Shown here: piece by piece, positions 32,129-41,590 of the stretch | How positions within the stretch are numbered: the first letter of the stretch is position 1 | How the letters are laid out: every line of letters starts with the position of its first letter | Assembly: GCF_020386615.1 (NCBI RefSeq) | Contig: NZ_CP077769.1 | Span: forward strand, 6,249,501-6,313,500 | Direction of reading: 5' to 3' | Origin: Chitinophaga pendula | Lineage (GTDB): Bacteria; Bacteroidota; Bacteroidia; Chitinophagales; Chitinophagaceae | Length of the DNA: 64,000 bases | Position numbers and translations under genes: made by a program | The notes under the pieces: generated by a model | What the model was told of the DNA's origin: nothing | Seen by the model: the letters and a program-made list of their open reading frames with translations, nothing else | Database searches by the model: none

Positions 32129-33766
32129 TTAATAATTGATGGTCTCAGAATCAAATATCACCACCTTCTCCCACAGATGCTGGCACTCCTTGATAAATTG
32201 CTTGTGGATCGGATGCTCCTGGTAGATATCATGATCCGCCTTGTTATTAAACACCGTCAGCTCGCAATAACTGTAGCTCCGGTCAATTACCGGGCGATTC
32301 GTCGAAGCGGGTTTACCCAGATTGAAAATGGCGATCTCCGGGATCTTACTCAACGAGGTCACCCCGTCTTCGAATTTTTTGATGTCAGCCGCAGATAAGC
32401 CGGGCTTCAAATAGAAATTCACGACATGCACGAATTTCTTGTCCGTAGGTGCAAAACCTTTACTTTGAGAAGGACCGGGCTCTCCAGCACCGGCGCCTTT
32501 GTATACGACTCCGTCTTTCATAACAAAACTTACTTTTCCCATGTTCTGAATGTTGTCCAGCGGATTACCTTCCACCGCGACTATATCGGCGAGCTTACCA
32601 GGCTCTATGCTACCGAGTTTATCTTTCATCCCCAACAGGTCCGCCGCATAGATAGTGGCTGCACGGATAGCCTCCATAGCCGGCATACCGCCCTCCACCA
32701 TATAGGTGAACTCCAGCCAGTTACGGCCATGCATATATACCCCGGCATCCGTACCGAAGGCGATCTTTACCCCCGCCTTGTATGCCTTGGCAAAGGTACC
32801 TTGTATCTTAGGACCGATCGCTTCCGCTTTCGGACGTACGATCTCCGGATAATAGGAAGGGATCTTCGCAGAATCAGCAACCGATCTACCTGCCGTTAAG
32901 GTCGGCACATACCAGGTACCTCTCTTCTTAGCCAGCGCAATGCCCTCATCATCCATATAAGAGCCATGCTCTATAGAGTTCACACCTGCCTTGATTGCCC
33001 TTTTAATCCCTTCTGCACCGTGCGCATGCGCCGCTACCCGCATATTGTAATCTTTGGCAGTGCTGATGATCGCCTCCAGCTCCTCATCGGTGAACTGTGG
33101 ACTGCTGCCGTCCTTCGCTACACTCAATACCCCGCCCGTAGCAGTGATCTTGATCAGGTCCGATCCATTCTTATACGCCTGCCGTACCGCCTTACGACAC
33201 TCATCCGGCCCATTCGCTACCCCCGCTTCCGGCCCCGGATCTCCCATCAGGTCCCGGCGATAACCGTTCGTAGGATCCGCATGACCTCCCGTCGTAGCAA
33301 TCGCCTTACCTGCCGTAAATACCCGCGGCCCCTTCATCATCCCCTTGTTAATAGCATTCCGTAAAGAAATATTCACACCACTGCCTCCCAGATCCCGCAC
33401 CGTCGTAAAACCCGCCATCAACGTACGCTCCGCAAATACAGCTCCCTGAAAAGCATAATCCGCAGGATTCAATGTAAACTTCTCCGCATACGCCTGCTTA
33501 TTTGTCTCACTCTCCAGGTGCACATGCATATCCATCCAGCCGGGCGTCACCGTCTGCTGCTGCAGGTTGATCACCTTATCACCAGGCTGCGCAGCCGTAT
33601 ATCCGGACTGTACCGCCGTTATCGTATTACCGGTAACGATCACCGACATATTTTTGCGGGGAACCTTGGATACCGCATCTATAAGCGTTCCACAATGGAG
33701 GATAGTTCGCTGCGCACTGACACTCAGCGTCGCCAGCAGGCACAAACCTGTTAATCGAAAATACAT
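32129..33766 (-). CDS. Amidohydrolase fused to a C-terminal Dabb domain
   Basis: About 545 residues from the ATG at 33766, with signal peptide ending LSVSAQ. Residues about 20-420 are an amidohydrolase-superfamily metal enzyme of the imidazolonepropionase/Xaa-Pro dipeptidase-like branch: MDMHVHLE (HxH), DLIKITATGG (bridging Lys), RVAAHAHGAEG and SIEHGSYMD (two His), and FGTDAGVYMHG (Asp). After a linker the last about 105 residues (FVHVVNFYLKPGLSAADIKKF, then SYSYCELTVFNNKADHDIYQEHP) form a stress-responsive A/B-barrel (Dabb) domain. Dabb proteins are usually small stand-alone dimers, so the fusion is unusual. The substrate is unknown. Confidence 0.88.
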   Translation of the reverse strand: MYFRLTGLCLLATLSVSAQRTILHCGTLIDAVSKVPRKNMSVIVTGNTITAVQSGYTAAQPGDKVINLQQQTVTPGWMDMHVHLESETNKQAYAEKFTLNPADYAFQGAVFAERTLMAGFTTVRDLGGSGVNISLRNAINKGMMKGPRVFTAGKAIATTGGHADPTNGYRRDLMGDPGPEAGVANGPDECRKAVRQAYKNGSDLIKITATGGVLSVAKDGSSPQFTDEELEAIISTAKDYNMRVAAHAHGAEGIKRAIKAGVNSIEHGSYMDDEGIALAKKRGTWYVPTLTAGRSVADSAKIPSYYPEIVRPKAEAIGPKIQGTFAKAYKAGVKIAFGTDAGVYMHGRNWLEFTYMVEGGMPAMEAIRAATIYAADLLGMKDKLGSIEPGKLADIVAVEGNPLDNIQNMGKVSFVMKDGVVYKGAGAGEPGPSQSKGFAPTDKKFVHVVNFYLKPGLSAADIKKFEDGVTSLSKIPEIAIFNLGKPASTNRPVIDRSYSYCELTVFNNKADHDIYQEHPIHKQFIKECQHLWEKVVIFDSETINY

Positions 33767-33915
33767 AGGGCTAATATTTGCAAAAAGATACAAAAGAATG
33801 CGATATCTCCCCCTCTCTACCTTTTCGTATACGCATATTATTTACCTCCGCGCACTTATAGATACCACTCTGCAACCAGTACCGCATAACTTCATCAAAT
33901 ACTAAGATTCTTTTA

Positions 33916-33923
33916 TACCTTTG
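33916..33923 (+). promoter_or_regulatory. Putative -7 element (TACCTTTG) for the YciI gene
   Basis: Exact TAnnTTTG match. The leader of about 110 bases contains a small hairpin (TGCGATC 33954-33960 with GATCGCA 33971-33977). Confidence 0.4.
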
Positions 33924-34041
33924 TCAGAAGATATATCACTCAATATGAACGGATGCGATCGCCCGTCAAGGATCGCAGTAAATCGTAGACAAGGGATAGG
34001 TTAATAGTCACAGCGCTAAAATTTCAACGTAAAGCCAGCAC

Positions 34042-34329
34042 ATGTACCTGATACTCTTACAATACATACGCCCGATAGCCGCCATTGAGCACTATATGGA
34101 TGCCCACAAGGCATTCCTGGAAAAATACTATAAGAGCGGTCAGTTTATCCTCTCCGGTCGTAAAAAGCTCAAAACAGGCGGACTCATTCTTTGCAAAGCC
34201 TCCAGCCGACGCGAAGTAGAACAGATCATCGCTGATGATCCACTGGATAAATTCCAGCTGGCACTCTATGAGATCATCGAATTCGAACCTAACTCGTATA
34301 TCAACGCACTCGAACCTTACATCTCGTAG
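34042..34329 (+). CDS. YciI-like protein
   Basis: A 95-residue YCII-domain protein, a ferredoxin-like dimeric barrel. Typical features are MYLILLQYIRP at the first strand, the HYMDAHKAFLEKYYKSGQFILSGRKKL region with the conserved His, and DPLDKFQLALYEIIEFEP, matching the D-P-F pattern of the family. Members of this family are thought to be small enzymes or ligand binders without agreed function. It is monocistronic, upstream of a long gap before SusC pair 1. Confidence 0.88.
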   Translation: MYLILLQYIRPIAAIEHYMDAHKAFLEKYYKSGQFILSGRKKLKTGGLILCKASSRREVEQIIADDPLDKFQLALYEIIEFEPNSYINALEPYIS

Positions 34330-34958
34330 GCGACGGCTTCATCCACTAACAACAAATGCCAACTATCCTGCAGACAGCCACTATTTCTGTCCTCTATCTC
34401 AATCCCCCCTTACCATTTCGTATTATCCCAAGAAAAGTTGCAACCGTATACTAAAAGTTGTATCTTAATCTGCCGCCATACCCCCGCAGGTATGAACGCA
34501 TTTTAGTATCTTATGAAATTCCTCATCCACGACACTATATGACCCCCTGAGCAGGTCATATCAATTTGAAGAAGCATTCTGACGAATAAGGAGCTGTTGA
34601 ACCATGATTTTCTATCGTTCCGTACCGGCATATTATGTCGTATGCCCGGATACTTGTACTGGTGTGTTATAAATTATCAACCTAAATCAGCACAATTATG
34701 CTTTTCCACGTAAGTCCGCTAACTGTCAATAAGGTATCTCGCCACCACTCCCTGTATACCAGCCAGTAAAGGCCGGTAATCAGCACTTTGGGGACACCCA
34801 CAACTGTCAATACCCGCCATGAGCACCTGCTCATGACATGGTCTCGCCATTCGCATCATCAAGCAACACATGGGCAACAAATGCCCCTGTATCACCAACT
34901 ACGTCTATACATAAACCATATACGCTCCATTCCAATCCTCACATGTAAAAAACAAGGT
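34330..34958. other. Long intergenic region upstream of SusC pair 1
   Basis: About 630 bases with no convincing gene. It contains an inverted repeat ATATGACC (34537-34544) and GGTCATAT (34554-34561) that could be a hairpin or a regulator site. The open frame of the SusC gene extends upstream to 34788, but that part lacks protein-like features. No exact TAnnTTTG was found. Confidence 0.45.
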
Positions 34959-37900
34959 ATGAACATGCACATTTTTTACCGCGCTAAAGCCGTCATCACC
35001 TGTTGCTGCACCTTGCTGCTACTCACCGCTCAGGTGTGGGCCCAGCAAAAAAAGATCACCGGTAAGGTCACCGATGAAAAAACAGGCACACCACTACCCG
35101 GCGTAACCGTGGTCGTAAAAGGTACCAACAAAGGTACCGCCACCGACCCCACAGGCAACTACGCCATCACCGCCGCCGCTTCCGACAACCTGGTATTCTC
35201 CTTCGTAGGATTCACCCCCAAAGAAGTACCCGTAGGCAATGCCGCCGCCCTCAACGTCACCCTCAGCGAAAACGTCGGTAACCTGAATGAAGTAGTCGTA
35301 ACCGGCTACGGCAGCCAGGCTAAAAAAGATATCACCGGCGCCGTCGCCACCGTCGATGTCAAAAAACTTCTGTCCACCCCCGCCACCAATATCGGACAAG
35401 CACTACAAGGCAGGGTCGCCGGTGTAACCATCGGCACCGACGCCAGCCCAGGCGGCAGTGTCATGGTACGTATCCGGGGCTATGGTACCATCAACGACAA
35501 CTCACCGCTATATATCATCGATGGCGTCCCCACCAAAGGAAACCTTAATACCCTCAACCTCGGCGATATCGAATCCACCCAGGTCCTCAAAGATGCTTCC
35601 GCCGCCTCCATCTATGGTTCCCGTGCAGGCAACGGCGTAGTCATCATCACCACCGTCAAAGGCAAACTGGGCAAACCCAAATTAAGCTATGATTTCTACT
35701 ACGGCACCCAACGCCCGGCCAAATTCCTCGACCTGCTCAATACACAACAATATGCCAGCCTCCTCTGGGAATCCCGCATCAACGCCGGCAACGTCGCCGC
35801 CAACGGATATCCCAAACATGCACAGTTCGGCAATGGCGCACAACCCGTTATTCCCGACTATATCTTCCCCGATGGCGCCATGGAAGGAGATCCCCGCGTC
35901 AACCCGGCCAACTATTCCGCAGATATCGATGGCCCCGACTTCCGAAAAACCAAATGGCTCATCACCAAAGCCAACAAAGCAGGGACCAACTGGATGGACG
36001 AGATCTTCGACCCCGCCCCCATCCAAAACCACCAGATCAAAGTATCCGGCGCCGGCGAAAACGCCCGCTATGCTATGTCACTTAACTATTTCAATCAAAA
36101 AGGGATACTGATATATACCGGCTATAAACGCTACTCCGTTCGCGCCAATACCGAATTCAATGTCTCCAAACGCATCAGAGCAGGCGAAAATTTCCAGATA
36201 GCCTATGGCGAACGCATCGGACAGCCCGCCGGCAACCAGAACGAAGGAAATCCCATCTCCTTCGCCTATCGCATGCAACCCATCATACCCGTATACGATA
36301 TCATGGGCAACTTCGCAGGCACCAAAGGGGGCGACCTCGATAACGCCAAAAATCCCGTCGCCGCCCTCTACCGCAACCGCGACAACCTGGCCAAAGAACT
36401 ACGCCTCTTCGGCAACGCATACTTAGAAGCCGATATCCTCAAAAACCTCACCGCCAGAACCAGCATAGGCATCGACTACTTCTGGACCAACGCCCGCAAC
36501 TACACCATCCGCGATATCGAATCCTCCGAATCTGTAGGCGCCAACAGCCTCTCCATCACCACCGGCTATGGCAACACCTGGACATGGTCCAACACCCTCA
36601 ATTATAAACTGGAACTGGCCGACAAACACCGCATCGGCATCCTCCTGGGTACAGAAGCCATCAGCAGCATGTTCGACCCCCTCACCACCGGACGTACCCG
36701 CTTCTTCAACGACGATAAAGACAACCAATATATCGATGCCGGTAATGCCAGCACCTCCACCAACAGCGGCGTATGGACCGACTGGCGGCTGGCCTCCGAA
36801 TTCGGAAAGATAAACTACGCCTACAACGACAGATACCTCATCGACTTCACCCTCCGTCGCGACCGCTCCTCCCGCTTCTCTAAAGAATACAATGTGGCCT
36901 ACTTCCCGGCCGTCAGCGCAGGATGGCGTATCTCAGACGAAGCCTTCATGAAACCCATCACCGCCATCAACGATCTCAAACTACGCGTCGGATGGGGTAA
37001 AACCGGCAACCAGGAGATAGGTAACTATACCCCGTATAGCACCTACGGCACCAATCCCGCCACCTCCTTCTACGACCTCAATGGCTCCCGCACCTCCGCC
37101 CTCCAGGGATACGAACTGATGCAGTTCGGCAACGTCCGGGCCAAATGGGAAACCACCACCTCCACCAACATCGGCCTCGACGCCGCCCTCCTCAAAGGGA
37201 AACTCATCTTCAACCTCGATGTATATCATCGTCGCACCTCCGATATGCTGTTCCCCGTAGAAATACAATACACACAGGGTATCGCCACCAACCCTTTCCG
37301 TAATATCGCCGAAATGACCAACCGGGGTATAGAACTGGGCCTCAGCTATGCCGGCGAAGCCATGAAAGGCGACTTCACCTACGATGTCAACGTCAACTTC
37401 AGCCGCTATAAAAACGTAGTCGACAAAACCGATGGCAACGCAGATACCCGCTACTTCGGCTTCACCACCCGCCTGCCCGCAATGACCGTCACACAAGCCG
37501 GACAACCCATCTCCTCCTACTTCGGATACGTAATAGATGGTATCTTCCAGTCCGACGATGAAGCAGCCAAACATGCCGTGCAATTCGGCGGCGGCGCCAA
37601 CAACAAAGCAGGCCAGTTCAAATTCCGTGATATCAATGGCGATGGTAAGATCAACGCCAGCGACCGCACCATCATCGGCAACCCCCACCCCGATTTCACC
37701 TACGGTATCAACATCGACCTGCATTATAAACAGTTCGGCCTCACCCTCTTCGGTCAGGGCGTGCAGGGCAATACCCTCTTCAACTACGTAAGATACTGGA
37801 CCGACTTCCCCACCTTCGGTGGCAATCGCAGCGTACGTATGCTCGAAGACTCCTGGAGACCGGGTAAAACAGATGCCAAACTACCACAACTCCGCTCCAA

Positions 37901-38198
37901 CGACGTGATCAGCAGCAACCCCTCCACCTACTACCTGGAGAACGGTTCCTACTTCCGGATGAAAAATGTCATGGTCTCCTACGAACTGCCGCAAAGCCTC
38001 CTGAAAAGGTTCGCTATCAGCCAGTTCAAAATATACGTACAGGCACAAAACCTCTTCACCGTCACCAAATATACCGGCCTCGATCCGGAGATCAACTTAC
38101 GCAACTACGACCCTAACAACGACCGCCACATGGGCGTCGACGAAGGTGCCTACCCGGTTGCCAAAGTATTCCTCGTAGGTGCAAACATCAGTTTCTGA
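34959..38198 (+). CDS. SusC/RagA-family TonB-linked outer-membrane protein (pair 1)
   Basis: About 1079 residues from the ATG at 34959, which directly precedes a signal peptide (CCCTLLLLTAQVWAQ). The CarboxypepD_reg-like domain follows (ITGKVTDEKTGTPLPGVTVV), then the plug with EVVVTGYGSQAKKDITGAVA and VRIRGYGTINDNSPLYIIDG, and a long 22-strand-type barrel. There is no N-terminal STN domain, so it should not signal through an anti-sigma factor. With the SusD lipoprotein 19 bases downstream it forms an energy-dependent importer for a glycan or peptide. No glycoside hydrolase or peptidase is adjacent, so the substrate is unknown. C-ending codons strongly dominate. Confidence 0.95.
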   Translation: MNMHIFYRAKAVITCCCTLLLLTAQVWAQQKKITGKVTDEKTGTPLPGVTVVVKGTNKGTATDPTGNYAITAAASDNLVFSFVGFTPKEVPVGNAAALNVTLSENVGNLNEVVVTGYGSQAKKDITGAVATVDVKKLLSTPATNIGQALQGRVAGVTIGTDASPGGSVMVRIRGYGTINDNSPLYIIDGVPTKGNLNTLNLGDIESTQVLKDASAASIYGSRAGNGVVIITTVKGKLGKPKLSYDFYYGTQRPAKFLDLLNTQQYASLLWESRINAGNVAANGYPKHAQFGNGAQPVIPDYIFPDGAMEGDPRVNPANYSADIDGPDFRKTKWLITKANKAGTNWMDEIFDPAPIQNHQIKVSGAGENARYAMSLNYFNQKGILIYTGYKRYSVRANTEFNVSKRIRAGENFQIAYGERIGQPAGNQNEGNPISFAYRMQPIIPVYDIMGNFAGTKGGDLDNAKNPVAALYRNRDNLAKELRLFGNAYLEADILKNLTARTSIGIDYFWTNARNYTIRDIESSESVGANSLSITTGYGNTWTWSNTLNYKLELADKHRIGILLGTEAISSMFDPLTTGRTRFFNDDKDNQYIDAGNASTSTNSGVWTDWRLASEFGKINYAYNDRYLIDFTLRRDRSSRFSKEYNVAYFPAVSAGWRISDEAFMKPITAINDLKLRVGWGKTGNQEIGNYTPYSTYGTNPATSFYDLNGSRTSALQGYELMQFGNVRAKWETTTSTNIGLDAALLKGKLIFNLDVYHRRTSDMLFPVEIQYTQGIATNPFRNIAEMTNRGIELGLSYAGEAMKGDFTYDVNVNFSRYKNVVDKTDGNADTRYFGFTTRLPAMTVTQAGQPISSYFGYVIDGIFQSDDEAAKHAVQFGGGANNKAGQFKFRDINGDGKINASDRTIIGNPHPDFTYGINIDLHYKQFGLTLFGQGVQGNTLFNYVRYWTDFPTFGGNRSVRMLEDSWRPGKTDAKLPQLRSNDVISSNPSTYYLENGSYFRMKNVMVSYELPQSLLKRFAISQFKIYVQAQNLFTVTKYTGLDPEINLRNYDPNNDRHMGVDEGAYPVAKVFLVGANISF

Positions 38199-38217
38199 TC
38201 TCCTAAAACTTACTATT

Positions 38218-39930
38218 ATGTACACACGTAAAATATTTATAGCCGCCTTACTCTGCCTGTCCGCCGCCTGCAGCGACAGCTTCCTCGATCTCAAACCCAA
38301 AGGAGTACTACTCCCCGAACAACTGGCCAACCGCGCCGGCGTCAACGCCGTACTCATTGGCGCCTACTCCCTCATGGATGGCGTCGGAGCAGGTAACACC
38401 ACTTACCATAGCTCGGCAGACAATTGGGTATATGGCAGCGTAGCCTCCGACGATGCCTACAAAGGTTCCACCTCCGGCGATCAACCCGAAATATCTCTGA
38501 TAGAAACCTACCAGATCCTGCCGGACAACAGCTACTTCCGCGGCAAATGGCGCGCCGTATACGATGGCGTCTCCCGTTGCAATAACACCCTGCAACTGCT
38601 GGCCAAAGCCAAAGATATCAACGACGACGAACGTACACGCATTACCGCAGAAGCCCGCTTCCTCCGCGGTCACTACCACTTCGAGGCTAAAAAGATGTGG
38701 AATAACATCCCCTACATCGACGATACCATCTACAACCCCGAAGACCCGGAAAGCACCAAAGTACCCAACACCGCCAACACCTGGCCCAAGATAGAAGCCG
38801 ACCTCAAGTTCGCCTACGAAAATCTCCCCCATCGACAAGACCAGAAAGGCCGCGCCACCAAATGGGCCGCTGCCGCCCTGCTGGCCAAAGCATACCTCTT
38901 CCAGCAGAAATATGCCGAAGCCAAAGTCCTCCTCGATGCCATAGAATCACAGGGCGGATACTCCCTCGTAGATCGATATGCCGACAACTTCCGCGCCGCC
39001 ACCAACAACAATGCAGAGTCTATACTCGAAGTACAGCACTCCGTGAACGATGGCGCACCGGGTGGCGAAAATGGTAACCAGGGTGCTACCCTTAACTACC
39101 CGTATGGAGGCCCCACCACCTGCTGCGGCTTCTTCCAGCCTTCACAGAACCTGGTCAATGCCTTCAAGACAGATGCCAATGGCCTCCCACTTGTCGACAA
39201 CTTCAACGATACCGATGTCACCAACGACCAGAATATCGAGTCCACCGCACCCTTCACCCCCTACACCGGTAACCTCGACCCTCGCCTCGACTGGACCGTC
39301 GGCCGCCGCGGCATCCCCTACCTCGATCATGGCGTCCATCCCGGCAAAGCCTGGATACGCGATCAGGCCTACGCCGGCCCCTACTCGCCCATCAAAAACA
39401 TGTTCTATAAAGTAGACCTGGGTACCAACACCTTCAACGGCAACGCCCGCCAGAACGCCAACAACTATCGCATGGTCCGCCTCTCCCATGTACTGCTATG
39501 GCTGGCAGAATGCGAGATAGAGGTCGGCTCCCTCGAACGGGCCCGCACCCTCGTCAACCGCATCCGCCAACGCGCCGCCAACCCTAATGGTTTCGTAAAA
39601 ATGCCTGGTACCAACGCCGATGCCGCCGCCTACAGGATCGGCCTCTATACCACCGCATGGGCCGATAAAGAAACCGCCCGCAAAGCAGTACGCTTCGAAG
39701 AACGCCTCGAATTCGCCATGGAAGGACATCGCTTTTTCGACCTCGTCAGATGGGGAATCGCCGACCAGGTACTCAATAACTACGTCACCAAAGAAAAACT
39801 TAAACGCACCTACCTCAATGGCGCCAACTTCGTGAAAAATAAAAATGAATACTATCCCATCCCCCTCCAGGAAATCGTCAACAGCGCCAAAAACGGACAA
39901 CCCACCCTCACACAGAACAAAGACTATTAA
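38218..39930 (+). CDS. SusD/RagB-family lipoprotein (pair 1)
   Basis: About 570 residues. The lipobox LSAAC (Cys18) marks a surface lipoprotein that closes over the partner SusC barrel and captures substrate. Family features are FLDLKPKGVL after the lipid anchor, the TPR-like helices with KWRAVYDGVSRCN, ITAEARFLRGHYHFEAKKMW, LLAKAYLFQQKYAEAK and the C-terminal RFEERLEFAMEGHRFFDLVRWG with YPIPLQEI. The ATG at 38218 was used; the frame is open 39 bases upstream into the SusC gene, but that is not signal-like. A strong hairpin follows. Confidence 0.95.
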   Translation: MYTRKIFIAALLCLSAACSDSFLDLKPKGVLLPEQLANRAGVNAVLIGAYSLMDGVGAGNTTYHSSADNWVYGSVASDDAYKGSTSGDQPEISLIETYQILPDNSYFRGKWRAVYDGVSRCNNTLQLLAKAKDINDDERTRITAEARFLRGHYHFEAKKMWNNIPYIDDTIYNPEDPESTKVPNTANTWPKIEADLKFAYENLPHRQDQKGRATKWAAAALLAKAYLFQQKYAEAKVLLDAIESQGGYSLVDRYADNFRAATNNNAESILEVQHSVNDGAPGGENGNQGATLNYPYGGPTTCCGFFQPSQNLVNAFKTDANGLPLVDNFNDTDVTNDQNIESTAPFTPYTGNLDPRLDWTVGRRGIPYLDHGVHPGKAWIRDQAYAGPYSPIKNMFYKVDLGTNTFNGNARQNANNYRMVRLSHVLLWLAECEIEVGSLERARTLVNRIRQRAANPNGFVKMPGTNADAAAYRIGLYTTAWADKETARKAVRFEERLEFAMEGHRFFDLVRWGIADQVLNNYVTKEKLKRTYLNGANFVKNKNEYYPIPLQEIVNSAKNGQPTLTQNKDY

Positions 39931-39936
39931 CCACAT

Positions 39937-39976
39937 AAAAAAGAACGGCCGCCGCGTACCCACGCGACGGCCGTTC
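39937..39976. terminator. Hairpin between SusD pair 1 and the SRPBCC gene
   Basis: GAACGGCCGCCGCGT pairs with ACGCGACGGCCGTTC (one mismatch). The T-run is on the minus strand (TTTTTTATG), so it mainly terminates the SRPBCC transcript. Confidence 0.75.
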
Positions 39977-39997
39977 CAATATCATCATAGCAAATAG

Positions 39998-40540
39998 CTA
40001 AGGCTCCTGCTTACCCCCCGCCTCCACCAACTGCTTCAGGTTACCCAACCCCTCCTCAAAATCCCGCTTGATCGATGTCTCCATAAATAACCCCAACACG
40101 TTCTGCGGACGTGGATAATCAGCCTCAAAAGTCCAGATCACCGTAGTATGTCCTTCCGCCTCCGACAACGAAAAAATGACATTCCCCGTCGCCTGCCAGG
40201 GCCGGATAAACGTCAGCCGCTGCTTCACCCGCGTAAATGGCTGCAACGCCACATGCTCCAGCTGCCCCTCCCCGATCTTCTCCCCCTTCCACGTATCCAC
40301 CGCCCCCACATGCCCATCCCGCCCACTAATACTATACCTGGCACCAGGGTCCGCCTTCTTCCAAGCATTCCAGTGATTAAACTCCCTGAAATGAATCAGA
40401 TACCCCCATACCCTACTGGCTGGTGCCTCAATGATCACCATACGCGATAGCTGCACATGCGTCGGCGCCACTAACAACAACAACGCCAGCGTCACTACCA
40501 GCAATCCCAGTACCCAGGATATCACTTTTAAAATTTGCAT
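39998..40540 (-). CDS. SRPBCC (START-like) family protein with N-terminal membrane anchor
   Basis: A 180-residue protein with one N-terminal transmembrane helix (VISWVLGLLVVTLALLLLVA, about residues 6-25) and a SRPBCC lipid/ligand-binding domain: SRMVIIEAPASRVWGYLIHFREFNHWNAW, GHVGAVDTWKGEKIGEGQLE, TTVIWTFEADYPRPQNVLGL and a C-terminal helix FEEGLGNLKQLVE. These polyketide-cyclase-like domains bind hydrophobic small molecules. No role is known. Monocistronic, downstream of msrB on the same strand with a 170-base gap. Confidence 0.85.
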   Translation of the reverse strand: MQILKVISWVLGLLVVTLALLLLVAPTHVQLSRMVIIEAPASRVWGYLIHFREFNHWNAWKKADPGARYSISGRDGHVGAVDTWKGEKIGEGQLEHVALQPFTRVKQRLTFIRPWQATGNVIFSLSEAEGHTTVIWTFEADYPRPQNVLGLFMETSIKRDFEEGLGNLKQLVEAGGKQEP

Positions 40541-40710
40541 GACCGGCAGGGGTTTAATACGTAACTAATATACAATTATCTGGCCGGTCAGTTCAAGTGG
40601 AGATAACCCCCGGAAGCAAAACAAAGTATACTTCCGGAGAAAAAAATATAGCTCGTCCCGCTATTGCAGTACACAGGCTATTAAACTTCATCTTAATGAT
40701 CCCTCCCTAC

Positions 40711-41247
40711 TTAAGGCGCTTGCTCCTGGTAACGACGCTCCGCATCCTTCGCCTCCTCAAAGTCCAGGATCACAGAATTGATACAATACCGCAACCCCGT
40801 CGGTGGCGGACCATCATCAAATACATGCCCCAGGTGCCCCTTACAACGACCACACATCACCTCCGTACGATGCATACCATGCGAATTGTCCACCGCATAG
40901 ATCACACTCGACTTCTCAATAGGCTGAAAAAAACTCGGCCAACCACAACTACTGTCAAACTTCGCATCCGACACAAATAATGGATTCCCACAGGCAGCAC
41001 AATAATAAGTTCCTTCCTCCTTACTATTCCAGTACTTCCCCGTAAAAGCCCACTCGGTTCCCTTCTCCCTGGCTATATTATACACATCAGAGGGTAATAT
41101 CCTCCGCCACTCATCATCTCCCAGGTCCACTTTACTTCTGTCCGTGCGGGAATACACGGCATTCTTTTTTTCTTCTTCCATTGGCTTGGTTTTTATCCCG
41201 CTCCACCAGTAGGTAATCACCACTACCAGCAAAACAGCAATACTCAA
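40711..41247 (-). CDS. msrB: Peptide-methionine (R)-S-oxide reductase, probably membrane-anchored
   Basis: Reduces the R-diastereomer of methionine sulfoxide in proteins. The zinc Cys pairs are in YYCAACGNPLF and VMCGRCKGHLGHVF; the motif SSCGWPSFF and catalytic Cys in LRYCINSV are present; length of the domain is standard (about 125 residues). An N-terminal hydrophobic stretch (SIAVLLVVVITYWW) suggests an inner-membrane anchor with the enzyme outside. The start is uncertain: the TTG at 41247 overlaps a promoter-like TAATTTTG (41245-41252); an ATT just upstream, a TTG within the helix or the ATG at 41181 (soluble form) are alternatives. It is divergent from mutL. Confidence 0.93.
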   Translation of the reverse strand: MSIAVLLVVVITYWWSGIKTKPMEEEKKNAVYSRTDRSKVDLGDDEWRRILPSDVYNIAREKGTEWAFTGKYWNSKEEGTYYCAACGNPLFVSDAKFDSSCGWPSFFQPIEKSSVIYAVDNSHGMHRTEVMCGRCKGHLGHVFDDGPPPTGLRYCINSVILDFEEAKDAERRYQEQAP

Positions 41248-41252
41248 AATTA
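41245..41252 (-). promoter_or_regulatory. Putative -7 element (TAATTTTG) overlapping the msrB start
   Basis: Exact TAnnTTTG on the minus strand with a TTG 24 bases upstream (41277-41279). If used, the transcript starts inside the long reading frame. Confidence 0.35.
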
Positions 41253-41590
41253 TCTGATTCCATCACTTCAGACAGGCAATTTAATGCTGTTAACTTCTCA
41301 TTAACAACGTTTTCTATATTATTGAAAATTTCTCAGCCCGGTATATTAATTACGAAACAGCACCATTTATGGTTCTGCCGGAATAACAGATGACCATGCC
41401 TTTTTTTGCATGATAGCATCTTCGTGTGAAGCTCCTCCTCCGTTGGCGTATATCCACGCTAAGCTGGCAAATAGCATATAAATCCCCTCCCCCGCTTCCC
41501 ATCCGCAAACTTCAGGCCTGTTAACCACTTGTTAAACATCACTCGGGCAACTGCATGATTATTACTAACTTTACGCCAAAAGGCAAGTAA
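41248..41590. other. Divergent msrB/mutL intergenic region
   Basis: 343 AT-rich bases holding the promoters of msrB (41245-41252) and mutL (41566-41573). No other feature recognised. Confidence 0.45.
41566..41573 (+). promoter_or_regulatory. Putative -7 element (TAACTTTA) for mutL
   Basis: Close to TAnnTTTG; 18 bases before the GTG start and so supporting it, since no earlier start would be transcribed. Confidence 0.4.

Noticed and set aside
34788..34958. Longer N-terminus for SusC pair 1
   Set aside because: The added 57 residues are His/Arg-rich and precede rather than form a signal peptide; the ATG at 34959 gives a normal one.
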